A DNA stretch of 64,000 nucleotides from Gracilibacillus halotolerans (lineage in GTDB: Bacteria > Bacillota > Bacilli > Bacillales > Amphibacillaceae): the NCBI RefSeq assembly GCF_014206945.1, contig NZ_JACHON010000003.1:62001-126000 (forward strand), given 5' to 3'. This document shows positions 35,386 through 44,068 of the stretch, one piece after another (position 1 is the stretch's first letter; every line of letters begins with the position of its first letter). A program made the position numbers and the translations under genes. The notes below the pieces were generated by a model, which did no database searches, was not told the DNA's origin, and saw only the letters and a program-made list of their open reading frames with translations.

Positions 35386-36891
35386 ATGTCAAACCTTGTT
35401 ATTGAAATGGAGAATATTACTAAGGAATATCCCGGAACTATCGCTTTACAAGGCGTTAATCTACAAATCCACGCAGGTGAGGTACATACAATTGCTGGGG
35501 AAAATGGGGCAGGTAAATCAACATTAATGAAAATCTTAGCTGGAGCAATCACTCCGACACAAGGAATTGTTAAAATCAAAGGGGAAATGAGAAAGGAGTT
35601 CTCGCCAAAAATTGCTGCGGCAGAAGGGATTGGAATCATATATCAAGAATTCAATTTAGTCCCGTATCTGACTGTGGAAGAGAATATATTACTAGGCAAA
35701 GAGAATACAAGAGGGCTTTTTGTAGATAAACGTAAAAACCTACAATTAACACAGAAGGCGTTGGATAGGGTAGGGGCAAGTTTTTCTCCAAAATCATATG
35801 TGAAAGATTTAGGGGTGGCGGAACAACAATTAGTAGAAATTGCTAAGTCTGTTTCAAAGGAAGTAGATGTATTAATAATGGATGAACCTACAGCTGCTTT
35901 AACAGGTGAAGAAATAAAGAAACTATTCACGTTAATTCGTCAGTTAAAGAATGAGGGAGTCTCGATTATTTATATATCTCATAAATTTGAGGAGATGTTT
36001 GAGATTTCTGATCGGATTACTATCTTACGAGATGGAGAATATATCGCCACAAAAAAAATAGAGGATTTGAATCATGAAAAACTTATCCAATTAATGGTTG
36101 GAAGAGAGCTTTCTATGTCAATGAAAACTAGTTCCGCGCAAGATGAAGTCATTTTAAAAGTAGAGAAGCTTAGTTCAACAGATAAGATTGATTCTATTTC
36201 TTTTCAACTTCGAAAAGGAGAAGTTCTTGGTATAGCTGGTTTGCTAGGATCGGGTAGAACAGAACTGGCAAAAACTTTGTATGGTATCAACCCTATCACA
36301 GGAGGAAGTTTTAGTATTAAGAACAAAAAAATAACGAAAGTAAAATCTCCAGAACATGCTATCAAGATTGGTATTGGATTAATTCCCGAGGATAGGAAGA
36401 ACGAGGGACTAGTTTTGGGGCAAGATTGTGCAAAGAATATTATCTTACCAGCATTGAAACAAATTAGCTATGGTTTTTTCCTAAATAGCAGGCAAGAAAA
36501 AGAGATTATTTCCGCTTATAAGGAAAAATTGAGAATAAAGTATTATCCAGGTCAGTTAGCTGGAGAATTAAGTGGAGGTAATCAGCAAAAGTTAGTTATT
36601 GCAAAAGCTCTAGCTACAAATGTTGATATTTTAATTTTTGATGAACCCACTAGGGGTGTTGATATTGGTGCAAAGCAAGAGATTTATAACTTAATGAATC
36701 AGTTTCTTCAAGAAGGCAAGGCAATCATTATGATTTCTTCGGAAATGCCAGAGCTTCTTAATATTGCCGATAGAATTGCTGTGATGACAGAAGGAAAGCT
36801 AGCAGGCATTCTTGATAACAAAGACGCAACACAGGAGAAAATACTTCAATTAGCTGCTGGTATCAATTCAAACGGAGAGGTGATTGTATGA
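35386..36891 (+). CDS. Sugar ABC transporter ATPase with two ABC domains (RbsA/MglA/XylG type)
   Basis: 501 residues. First domain: Walker A GENGAGKST (near 38-46) and a VAEQQLVEIAKSV signature region. Second domain: GLLGSGRTE loop (near 285) and LSGGNQQKLVIAKAL. The degenerate second Walker A is normal for this class. It powers monosaccharide uptake. RBS GAGGTGA. A four-base ATGA overlap links it to the permease gene. Confidence 0.94.
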   Translation: MSNLVIEMENITKEYPGTIALQGVNLQIHAGEVHTIAGENGAGKSTLMKILAGAITPTQGIVKIKGEMRKEFSPKIAAAEGIGIIYQEFNLVPYLTVEENILLGKENTRGLFVDKRKNLQLTQKALDRVGASFSPKSYVKDLGVAEQQLVEIAKSVSKEVDVLIMDEPTAALTGEEIKKLFTLIRQLKNEGVSIIYISHKFEEMFEISDRITILRDGEYIATKKIEDLNHEKLIQLMVGRELSMSMKTSSAQDEVILKVEKLSSTDKIDSISFQLRKGEVLGIAGLLGSGRTELAKTLYGINPITGGSFSIKNKKITKVKSPEHAIKIGIGLIPEDRKNEGLVLGQDCAKNIILPALKQISYGFFLNSRQEKEIISAYKEKLRIKYYPGQLAGELSGGNQQKLVIAKALATNVDILIFDEPTRGVDIGAKQEIYNLMNQFLQEGKAIIMISSEMPELLNIADRIAVMTEGKLAGILDNKDATQEKILQLAAGINSNGEVIV

Positions 36892-37871
36892 ATGCAGAGG
36901 TAAAGGAAACGAACGTGACGTCTTTGCAGGCAAAAAGGAAGTTTTTTAAACTTAACCAAGAATGGATACTACTTTTCGTCTTAATTGGTTTGATTATATT
37001 TTTCTCTATTATGTCAGCAAGCTTTTTTACTACTGGGAATTTCGTAAATATTACCAGACAAATAGCTATGTTAGGTATTATAGCAGCTGGGATGTCTATT
37101 GTTTTGTTAATTGGCGGAATTGATTTATCAGTAGCATCTAACGTGGCTCTAACAAGCGTTTCAATGGGATTGTTAATTTCAGCAGGAATAGATCCTTTCA
37201 TATCAATATTACTTGGAATACTTGTAGGGACAACGGTCGGGCTTATTAATGGGATAATTATTACATGGGTAGGAATACCAGCGTTAATTACTACCCTAGG
37301 GATGTTAACCATTGTTAGAGGATTCACCTTTCTAATAACTGATGGATATCCTGTTTTCGGATTCCCGGAAAGCATTCGATGGTTTGGAACAGGTTTCCTT
37401 TTCGGTATACCTGTTCCTGTAGTCATAATGATGATAGTCTTTACTCTTGTCTACATTCTACTGTATAAAACATATCTAGGTAGACATATTTATGCGTTAG
37501 GTGGTAATGAAGAAGCAGCTAGATTATCGGGAATTAATACAAAAAAGATACAGCTCATGGTATATATGCTTTCGGGCTTCTTCTGTAGCATTGCGGGTCT
37601 AATCCTTTTAGGGCGATTAAACTCAGGGCAACCAAATGCCTTACAGGGATTTGAATTAGATGTGGTAACAGCAGTTGTACTTGGGGGAGTAAGTATTTTT
37701 GGGGGTCAAGGAAAACTAGTCGGTGTTGTTTTGGGTGTATTTATTATGGGGGTCCTATCAAATGGCCTAGTAATTATGAACGTTAATGAGTTTATCCAAA
37801 TGGTTATTATCGGATCCGTTCTGTTGGTAGCAGTTGGTGCTGATAGAGTTGCTAATCGTAAGAAAAATTAA
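36888..37871 (+). CDS. Sugar ABC transporter permease (RbsC/XylH type)
   Basis: 327 residues with eight to ten membrane helices and the family signature YALGGNEEAARLSGINTKKIQLMVYMLSG near residue 205. It also has the GIDLSVASNVAL and GGVSIFGGQGKLVG segments. Only one permease gene is present, so it probably acts as a homodimer with the double ATPase. Ends the operon; a terminator follows. Confidence 0.93.
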   Translation: MNAEVKETNVTSLQAKRKFFKLNQEWILLFVLIGLIIFFSIMSASFFTTGNFVNITRQIAMLGIIAAGMSIVLLIGGIDLSVASNVALTSVSMGLLISAGIDPFISILLGILVGTTVGLINGIIITWVGIPALITTLGMLTIVRGFTFLITDGYPVFGFPESIRWFGTGFLFGIPVPVVIMMIVFTLVYILLYKTYLGRHIYALGGNEEAARLSGINTKKIQLMVYMLSGFFCSIAGLILLGRLNSGQPNALQGFELDVVTAVVLGGVSIFGGQGKLVGVVLGVFIMGVLSNGLVIMNVNEFIQMVIIGSVLLVAVGADRVANRKKN

Positions 37872-37882
37872 TAGTAACAATA

Positions 37883-37920
37883 AAAACGTGAGACAAATGA
37901 ATAAATGAGTCTCACGTTTT
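37883..37920. terminator. Terminator after the sugar ABC operon
   Basis: AAAACGTGAGAC (37883-37894) with GTCTCACGTTTT (37909-37920). Also suits the convergent YusW gene, whose stop lies at 37954. Confidence 0.85.
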
Positions 37921-37953
37921 TAAATTCTTATTTTTTATTAGTCTACAACTACG

Positions 37954-38496
37954 TTAACGACGATATTCTTTTTCTGTTCCATTATTAAAGTCAATCTCTA
38001 GCTCAATATTTGTAGCTTCCTCAGGAATGTTAAATCCTTCGATTACTGCATCTAAAACTTCTTCGTTTGCAGTAGTTTCATCAAAATCAAAGGATGCAAA
38101 GATATTATCCAGCTCTTCCATTGCTTCGTCTCCATTAAGATCAATACCTTGTGATTGATCACGATAAGATGCTTCCATATTTTCATTCGGTTCATTTTCA
38201 AAATCAACATCTAACGCGTCATTCGTATCGGGATAATCTGCTTCTAAATCAAATTTGATGAAGTTGTAGTTAGTTTCTGTATTGGCTGTCCCGTCGCTCG
38301 TTGTTCCTGTGTCAGTGTTATCAGTGGTACCCGTGTCTGTTTCTTCATTTGTCTCCGTGTTATTATCCTCTGTCTGTTGGTTTTCTTCGCCAGTTGTGTC
38401 TTGTGGTGGATTCTCTACTTCATCGTCATCACCACAGGCCACCAGTAATATGGATAACAACACTATACTCCCTAACATCAGTAAACTTCTTTTCAT
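37954..38496 (-). CDS. YusW-like lipoprotein
   Basis: 180 residues. Lipobox LLVACG (Cys21), a long acidic Thr/Asn/Asp/Glu linker (about 23-75), then the YusW-type domain beginning YNFIKFDLEADYPDTNDALDVDFENE. Very acidic overall, as expected in a salt-adapted organism. Function of the family is unknown. RBS AAGGAG. Confidence 0.75.
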   Translation of the reverse strand: MKRSLLMLGSIVLLSILLVACGDDDEVENPPQDTTGEENQQTEDNNTETNEETDTGTTDNTDTGTTSDGTANTETNYNFIKFDLEADYPDTNDALDVDFENEPNENMEASYRDQSQGIDLNGDEAMEELDNIFASFDFDETTANEEVLDAVIEGFNIPEEATNIELEIDFNNGTEKEYRR

Positions 38497-38779
38497 TCTG
38501 CTTACACTCCTTTTCTCTCGATGATAGTTGTATTATTACCATTTTGTAAGGAAGGTAAACTATAGTCTAAAAGTCTTATGTATTAAAAGCGTGCTTCCCG
38601 CTTTTAAAGTAAGTATTACTATCTAATCCCTTCGTTTTGTTAATGGAAGCTTGAGCTCTTATTTTGATATGTACTATGAATTAATTTAAACTATCAATGT
38701 GGCTGTATCATCTATTCAATTTATTACTTTTAAATATAAGATAGGCCCAATATATATTACACATCTAAGGAGCATGATT

Positions 38780-39379
38780 ATGTCTGCATTTGTAGAATTA
38801 GTAGAAAAACGCCGTTCGATTTACGCATTAGGGACGGATAGCGAGTATTCAAAAAAGGATATTGAAAATAGAATTCGCGAGGTTGTTCAACAAGTACCTA
38901 CAGCTTTCAACAGCCAAACAACACGTGTGGTTGTATTATTGGATGAAGCTAACACTAAGTTTTGGGATCATATTTATGATGTACAAAAAGATGTTCTAGA
39001 AGGTGGCATGCAGGAGTGGATGTCAGGAGTTGTAACAGGTGCTAAGAATGGAATTGGTACAGTTTTATTCTTTGAAGATCTTGATGCTGTTGAAAAAATG
39101 CCTGCACAAGGGGCTCGTCAAGAAGCTTACAAGCAAAACAATAATGCGAACGCACAATACGCTGTTTGGTTAGCTTTAGCAGAAATGAACTTAGGTGCAA
39201 GCTTACAACATTTTAACGTTGGCTATGAAAAAGGTTTCGATAAAGGAACTAAGGAAATGTTCAACTTGCCTGACTCATACGAAATGCTCGCGCAAATGCC
39301 ATTTGGTTCTATTGAACAAGAAGCTGGTGAAAAAGAGCATATTGATACAGACATTCAAGTAAAAGTTTTTAACAAATAA
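38780..39379 (+). CDS. Nitroreductase-family NAD(P)H-dependent oxidoreductase
   Basis: FMN enzyme of 199 residues. N-terminal FVELVEKRRSIYALG and VQQVPTAFNSQTTRVVVL are the FMN-binding signature of the nitroreductase fold; this is the subgroup similar to yeast Hbn1/Frm2. Start ATG 38780 is seven bases after AAGGAG; an upstream in-frame extension to 38699 lacks a site. Reduces quinones, nitro compounds or lipids in other species. Single-gene unit. Confidence 0.87.
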   Translation: MSAFVELVEKRRSIYALGTDSEYSKKDIENRIREVVQQVPTAFNSQTTRVVVLLDEANTKFWDHIYDVQKDVLEGGMQEWMSGVVTGAKNGIGTVLFFEDLDAVEKMPAQGARQEAYKQNNNANAQYAVWLALAEMNLGASLQHFNVGYEKGFDKGTKEMFNLPDSYEMLAQMPFGSIEQEAGEKEHIDTDIQVKVFNK

Positions 39380-39518
39380 TTGTGCTTAATCAAGACAAAT
39401 CGAATGTTGCAATGAATGGCTTAATCGCAAAGGAATATGTTACCTCGTAATAAACAACAATAAGAGACTGGGACAGAAGTAATTTTCATAATACTAAATC
39501 CGAATGTTATACTAACGC

Positions 39519-39640
39519 CAAGTCAAAATTCTTCGCTTTCCGCAGGCAACGCCTCAACTAATTACAAAAGTTATATAAAAACTTTTGTAATGGATTTTCG
39601 GCTGTTGCTTTTCCTGCAGGAGTCTTGTATTTTGACTTGG
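39519..39640 (-). repeat. Hairpin repeat element, copy B (inverted orientation)
   Basis: Reverse-complement copy of the element at 22701: CTTCGCTTTCCGCAGGCAAC ... TTGCTTTTCCTGCAGGAGTC. Its inner palindrome (ATTACAAAAGTT/AACTTTTGTAAT, 39560-39590) and outer arms (CCAAGTCAAAAT/ATTTTGACTTGG) differ in sequence from copy A yet are self-complementary. Confidence 0.75.
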
Positions 39641-39733
39641 CTATTTATATCATTTCCATGATTTGTTTGGATTTTCGTGCTATTTTTTGTGCTCGGCCTC
39701 TTTGCTCTGCGGCTGAAAGCCTCTTTTACCGGC

Positions 39734-40084
39734 CTAGGCCTGAAAGGCCCACCGAATGGTTCTCCCTCTTGCACCCCATTTAGCCACATTTGTTTTTGCC
39801 CATTCTATATCCGCATTCACTAATGAGCGCCAGCCAAATAGAACGAGCAAAGGGGTAATTAAAGCATGTAGCCAGTAACGAGCAAGATTGAGTGACTCAA
39901 GTAATTCCCCTTCTCCGATATATTTGCCAAAGCCTAGAATGCCATTATCGTAAATCAGGGCGAGCATTACAAGCAGGATTATATTCTCCACTTTAAACCA
40001 GCCGTGAAGAGTAGCTAGTCGGACACCCCAGCTGAATAGTAATAGAAATGCAATAACGAGTGTGAAATAAATAATTGTATCCAT
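39734..40084 (-). CDS. Small membrane protein, unknown
   Basis: 116 residues, about three membrane helices (4-22, 34-53, 70-90). ATG 40084 with AAGGAG six bases upstream is chosen over a GTG 21 bases before it. The last 15 residues (WGARGRTIRWAFQA) are Arg-rich and lie in unusually GC-rich DNA with GGCCTAGGCC palindromes beside the hairpin repeat, so the original C-terminus may have been altered. No family recognised. Confidence 0.6.
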   Translation of the reverse strand: MDTIIYFTLVIAFLLLFSWGVRLATLHGWFKVENIILLVMLALIYDNGILGFGKYIGEGELLESLNLARYWLHALITPLLVLFGWRSLVNADIEWAKTNVAKWGARGRTIRWAFQA

Positions 40085-40218
40085 GGGCAGCTCCTTTTTG
40101 TTCACATTTACAATAGTTTATTGCTTGAGCGTCGATATCATGCAACTATTTTGTTAATTGGAAATTTCCCTATCGAGAGAGCACTCAAACGTCTAGGTTG
40201 AGTCTAGGGAAAATTCTG

Positions 40219-41097
40219 TTATCTAGATCGCAAAAGGAGCTTTGGCATTTGAAGTTCATATTGCTGAAGGAAGAGTGTGAGGCTTCGAACGACTAGCAGA
40301 AGCCAAACGAATAATAGAATTACTGTAAGAATAGGCAGCAATCCCCATTCAAAATTGGAGCGACCAAGACTTATTTGGATAGCAATACAAAGGATGGCCA
40401 AGCTCCAGGAAATACAGCCTGCATGCAACATCCTTGTCTTAAAGCGTTGATTTACTTTTATTTTTTCCAGTAACCAAGCAAGTAGCAGTAATGTTTGTAG
40501 TGCATGGAACGAAACTCCATGTAAAACAATAAGATTTCCTGCTTCGCCTGTAAATCGGCCTTGTAGAGAAATCATCCATAACCCAGCAATATTACCAACT
40601 ATTGCAGATAAGAAAGCATAACGTATTCCAATAACAAGAAGTGATCGGTTGTTAGAAGTCTTGATGCGAAGAAATTGAATGGTAACTATGAGAATAAAGA
40701 TTACAAGGCTTAAGGAGACGAAGGCAAAGATTATACCGGCGATAAAATCAATCGTTCCACCTACTTGTGAATACCTAGGATTAACCCCTCTAAAATGTTG
40801 AATGGTTTCTATAAGGTAGCCATATATGCTGGATAATATAAAAGACCACCGAACTATTTTTCTTTTGCGGTTAGAAAAGTTTGCTAAGGGGAGTATCGCC
40901 GCAATGGAAAGAATGAAAATACTAATTGCAGCATTAAAGGCAAAAGCGTCCTTTATATTTCCCTCCGGTAAAATAATTGGGTTATTGATGTAAATAAATA
41001 GAGCACAAATTGTCGCAAAAATTAATCCAATAATACTTGTTATTACAAGACCTCTTTCTCCTTCAAAAAGTTTTACAGCTTGATGATGTTCATTCAT
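40219..41097 (-). CDS. Polytopic membrane protein controlled by a TetR-type operator
   Basis: 292 residues with about eight hydrophobic helices. A HGVSFHALQTLLLLAWLLE segment and HFRGVNPRYSQVGGTIDF loop are notable for histidines but no family was recognised. Its upstream region holds an inverted repeat also present before the neighbouring TetR gene, so the two are probably one regulon. RBS AAAGGAGA. Confidence 0.7.
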   Translation of the reverse strand: MNEHHQAVKLFEGERGLVITSIIGLIFATICALFIYINNPIILPEGNIKDAFAFNAAISIFILSIAAILPLANFSNRKRKIVRWSFILSSIYGYLIETIQHFRGVNPRYSQVGGTIDFIAGIIFAFVSLSLVIFILIVTIQFLRIKTSNNRSLLVIGIRYAFLSAIVGNIAGLWMISLQGRFTGEAGNLIVLHGVSFHALQTLLLLAWLLEKIKVNQRFKTRMLHAGCISWSLAILCIAIQISLGRSNFEWGLLPILTVILLFVWLLLVVRSLTLFLQQYELQMPKLLLRSR

Positions 41098-41119
41098 AAA
41101 CGTTATATCTCCTTTTTAA

Positions 41120-41143
41120 TTTATTTATCAATCAATAAATAAA
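41120..41143. promoter_or_regulatory. TetR-type operator, site 1
   Basis: TTTATTTAT (41120-41128), six-base spacer, ATAAATAAA (41135-41143), 23 bases before the membrane protein start. Same 9-6-9 layout as site 2 at 41758. Confidence 0.65.
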
Positions 41144-41225
41144 ATGAGAAAAAAATATATCAAGGTGGATTCTGTTTTTGTAGTAGGAAAGTATCCAATC
41201 AAAATCAAGATTGGATACAGCACAA

Positions 41226-41747
41226 TTAACACCCCTTCATATGTTGAATAAGATTGGGCATATTGAGAACTTCCGAAAGTGTAATAAGTAACCCAGTACC
41301 AATGAATTGCGATGCATGCATTTCTGGATGTTTAATCCCTACTGCATCAAATTTCCGTACTAATGAATCATAAATTAACTGGTATAATTCTGAAACATGA
41401 TTTCGAATAAATGGTTCTGGAATAGTGTAAGCTTGCATTACCATCAATACTTCATCGCGATGTTGGTTGATTACTTCAAAGAATTCATGTCCCATGGCTT
41501 CGACTAATTGTTCAGCAGGAGCTTCTATTTCCATAAAACGATCATGAATTCGATAAAAAGCACGATCAAGAACTGCTTTAAATAGCTCTTCTTTATTTTT
41601 GAAAAAGTGGAATACATATGGCTGTGTGACTGCTGCGGCTTTCGCAACCATCGCTGTCGTAGCCTTATAATAGCCCTTCTCTGCAAAGACGGCTACCGCA
41701 TTATCGATTATTATTTCTCTCTTATCAACTTTTCCCAATTGATCCAT
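41226..41747 (-). CDS. TetR/AcrR-family regulator
   Basis: 173 residues. The helix-turn-helix covers residues 10-56 (IIDNAVAVFAEKGYYKATTAMVAKAAAVTQPYVFHFFKNKEELF); the rest is an all-helical ligand domain. Probably represses itself and the 40219-41097 membrane protein through the shared operators. The divergent MFS gene may also respond. RBS GGTGGATGG. Confidence 0.88.
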   Translation of the reverse strand: MDQLGKVDKREIIIDNAVAVFAEKGYYKATTAMVAKAAAVTQPYVFHFFKNKEELFKAVLDRAFYRIHDRFMEIEAPAEQLVEAMGHEFFEVINQHRDEVLMVMQAYTIPEPFIRNHVSELYQLIYDSLVRKFDAVGIKHPEMHASQFIGTGLLITLSEVLNMPNLIQHMKGC

Positions 41748-41757
41748 CCACCTCTAA

Positions 41758-41781
41758 TTTATTTATTGATTAATAAAAAAA
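41758..41781. promoter_or_regulatory. TetR-type operator, site 2
   Basis: TTTATTTAT (41758-41766), six-base spacer, ATAAAAAAA (41773-41781): one mismatch from site 1. Eleven bases upstream of the TetR start, facing the divergent MFS gene. Confidence 0.62.
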
Positions 41782-41915
41782 GAGTAATACAAAATAGTAA
41801 CAGTGTCAATATAATTTTCAAATATCAGGTAAAACTACCATTCAATAAAGTATGTATTATTGTGATAGACTAATATTGGATACGGAAATGAAAGCTATAA
41901 TAAGGAGAGCGACAG

Positions 41916-43265
41916 ATGTCAGATAGAAATACACGAAAAGAAAAATGGATTATCACAGCTGTAGCATTAGGCGTGATTCTTAATCCATTAAACACTACTA
42001 TGATTACGGTAGCATTACCTTCTATACAAAAAGAATTTGACTTAAACACCACAGATATTTCATGGCTTATTGCTTCTTATTTCATTATTAGTGCTATTTT
42101 TACACCTTTAATAGGTAAGCTAAGCGATGCATATGGGCGTAAAAATATCTATCTAATTGGTTTAGGCTTAGTTGTTGTATCTTCTATTTTGGCTCCATTA
42201 TCACCAAATATGCTCGTATTACTTCTTATGAGAGGTATTCAGGCAGTCGGCACATCAGCATTATTTCCTGCAGGAGTTGGGATTATCCGAAACACGATTA
42301 AGCATAAACAAAATCGTGTAATTGGAACGCTCTCGGTGTTCGCCACCACCTCAGCCGCGTTTGGTCCGACGATTAGTGGTTTGTTCATTCAGTTTGGCGG
42401 TTGGCCAGTCATTTTTTATGTGAATTTACCCGTTCTAGCGATTGGTATTATTCTATCCATTTTATATATACCGAAGGATGAAAGAAATACAGAAATACAG
42501 TACAAGTGGGACATCTTAGGAATCGTATTATTTAGTGGTTTTATAACTAGTTGGATGGTATTCCTTCTTTCTTTAGAAGGAGACATTCAGTATGGTATGC
42601 TTGCGCTTGCCGTGTTATTGACCGTCGCATTTTATTATGTTGAGCAGAAGAAAGAAGCTCCATTTATTAATGTAAACTTTTTTAAGAAAAATTTAAATAT
42701 TACGTTAATCTATGTCCAATACATCCTGTCGACGGTTATCTTTTTTGCAATTTTGTTAAGCTTTCCTACCTATATCCAAAGTGTATTAGGAGCTAATTCG
42801 GATATGGCGGGTATCGTTATGTTATCATTATCCATCTTTGCGATGATTACAACGCCTATTGCGACAAGATGGATGGAGAGTAAGGGATTCCGAAGTCCAC
42901 TATTTATTAGTGTGCTAATCGGTATAATCGGTGTTATTTTATTATTCACAGTGAATCATCAATCTCCGCTATTTTGGATAGCTGTTGTCTTAGCAGTAAC
43001 AGGTATTAGCAACGGAATTCAAAATATAGGATTACAAAATTTATTGTTTTCGTTTATAGATAAAGCAGAAAGCGGAATTGCATCAGGGTTATTAATGACC
43101 TCCAGATTTATAGGAAATATATTAGCTTCTACCATATTTGGGGTAGCCTTTGCGACAGGAATGTATGATGGGAATATGACTAAAATGGCGATTGTATTAG
43201 CTGTTGTCGCAGTCGTGTTACTTCCAGGTATGTTATATGTGACAAATCATGAGAAAAAGAATTAA
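41916..43265 (+). CDS. MFS drug/solute transporter, DHA2-like
   Basis: 449 residues, twelve to fourteen membrane helices. Motif A GKLSDAYGRKNIYLIG (near 66-81) and motif C-like GPTISGLFIQFGGW (near 150) mark a proton-coupled antiporter. N-terminal LNPLNTTMITVALPSIQKEFDL is typical of multidrug pumps of bacilli. RBS AAGGAGAG. Terminator follows directly. Confidence 0.88.
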   Translation: MSDRNTRKEKWIITAVALGVILNPLNTTMITVALPSIQKEFDLNTTDISWLIASYFIISAIFTPLIGKLSDAYGRKNIYLIGLGLVVVSSILAPLSPNMLVLLLMRGIQAVGTSALFPAGVGIIRNTIKHKQNRVIGTLSVFATTSAAFGPTISGLFIQFGGWPVIFYVNLPVLAIGIILSILYIPKDERNTEIQYKWDILGIVLFSGFITSWMVFLLSLEGDIQYGMLALAVLLTVAFYYVEQKKEAPFINVNFFKKNLNITLIYVQYILSTVIFFAILLSFPTYIQSVLGANSDMAGIVMLSLSIFAMITTPIATRWMESKGFRSPLFISVLIGIIGVILLFTVNHQSPLFWIAVVLAVTGISNGIQNIGLQNLLFSFIDKAESGIASGLLMTSRFIGNILASTIFGVAFATGMYDGNMTKMAIVLAVVAVVLLPGMLYVTNHEKKN

Positions 43266-43294
43266 AAGGGTTTCGCCTTGATGCGAAACCCTTT
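43265..43294 (+). terminator. Terminator after the MFS gene
   Basis: AAAGGGTTTCGC (43265-43276) with GCGAAACCCTTT (43283-43294), loop of six. Confidence 0.85.
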
Positions 43295-43354
43295 GTTTAT
43301 GTGGATTACATGACAATCACCCTTGTTTTTCCACCTATCTTAGATTCCACTTAT

Positions 43355-43402
43355 TGACCGTAGTGGTCAGTTGTATTAAACTATAATTGACCATAGTGGT
43401 CA
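43355..43402. promoter_or_regulatory. Tandem operators of the TetR-ABC exporter operon
   Basis: Two near-identical palindromes TGACC-N5-GGTCA at 43355-43369 and 43388-43402, 33 bases apart, flanking a TATAAT (43382-43387). Repressor binding at both would cover the promoter. The regulator encoded just downstream is the natural binder. Confidence 0.75.
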
Positions 43403-43429
43403 GGAGATAAAAATAATGGAGGTTTCAAT

Positions 43430-44056
43430 GTGAATCCAGCTTTTATGAAATTAGATTTGGATAAACAAAAAAATATTATGGAAGCTGCAATGCGAGAATT
43501 TGCAGAGAATGGTTATGAGAAGGCATCTACCAATCGAATTGTTAAAGAAGCAGGAATTGGAAAAGGGACCCTTTTTTATTATTTCAAAAATAAGGAAGAC
43601 CTTTATCATTATGTGTTGAATGCATGCTTGGATAATGTATTTGATGAATTACTAGCAAAGGTGGATACGACCGAAACGGATTTTATCGAACGATTAAAAC
43701 AAATTGCACAAGTAAAAGCAGCATATCACTTAGAGTATCCATACGATTTAAGCTTATTAGGATCTGCATTTTTACAAGATGATGCGCCTATTCCTGAAGA
43801 TGCTAGACAGAAATATGAAAAAATGATTCGGTTGCAAGAAACGATAATCTATGACAATATCGATCATTCTGTTTTTCGAAGCGATTTAGACCCGGAGAAA
43901 GCTTTTCGGCTAATCCAGTGGACGTTATATGGCTACCAGGAAGAGTTGACACAACGATTAAAGCAACAAGATTTGTCCTCTATCGATTTAACCCCGTATT
44001 GGGAAGAATTTTATGGCTATATTGATGAGTTGAAAAAAGTCTTTTATCACGTATAG
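43430..44056 (+). CDS. TetR-family repressor of the ABC exporter operon
   Basis: 208 residues. Helix-turn-helix at about 12-58 (NIMEAAMREFAENGYEKASTNRIVKEAGIGKGTLFYYFKNKEDLY), then a ligand domain. GTG start with GGAGG upstream. First gene of the operon, followed by the ATPase 12 bases later; two operators sit before it, so autoregulation is likely. The inducer is probably the exported compound. Confidence 0.9.
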   Translation: MNPAFMKLDLDKQKNIMEAAMREFAENGYEKASTNRIVKEAGIGKGTLFYYFKNKEDLYHYVLNACLDNVFDELLAKVDTTETDFIERLKQIAQVKAAYHLEYPYDLSLLGSAFLQDDAPIPEDARQKYEKMIRLQETIIYDNIDHSVFRSDLDPEKAFRLIQWTLYGYQEELTQRLKQQDLSSIDLTPYWEEFYGYIDELKKVFYHV

Positions 44057-44068
44057 GAGGGGATTTTT

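Noticed and set aside
35019-37426. Several long minus-strand frames opposite the sugar ABC genes
   Set aside because: They mirror strongly conserved plus-strand genes and have no ribosome sites or family features.
39571-39789. Minus-strand 72-codon frame across hairpin copy B
   Set aside because: Shadow frame through a palindromic repeat; its upstream part overlaps the better supported membrane protein gene.
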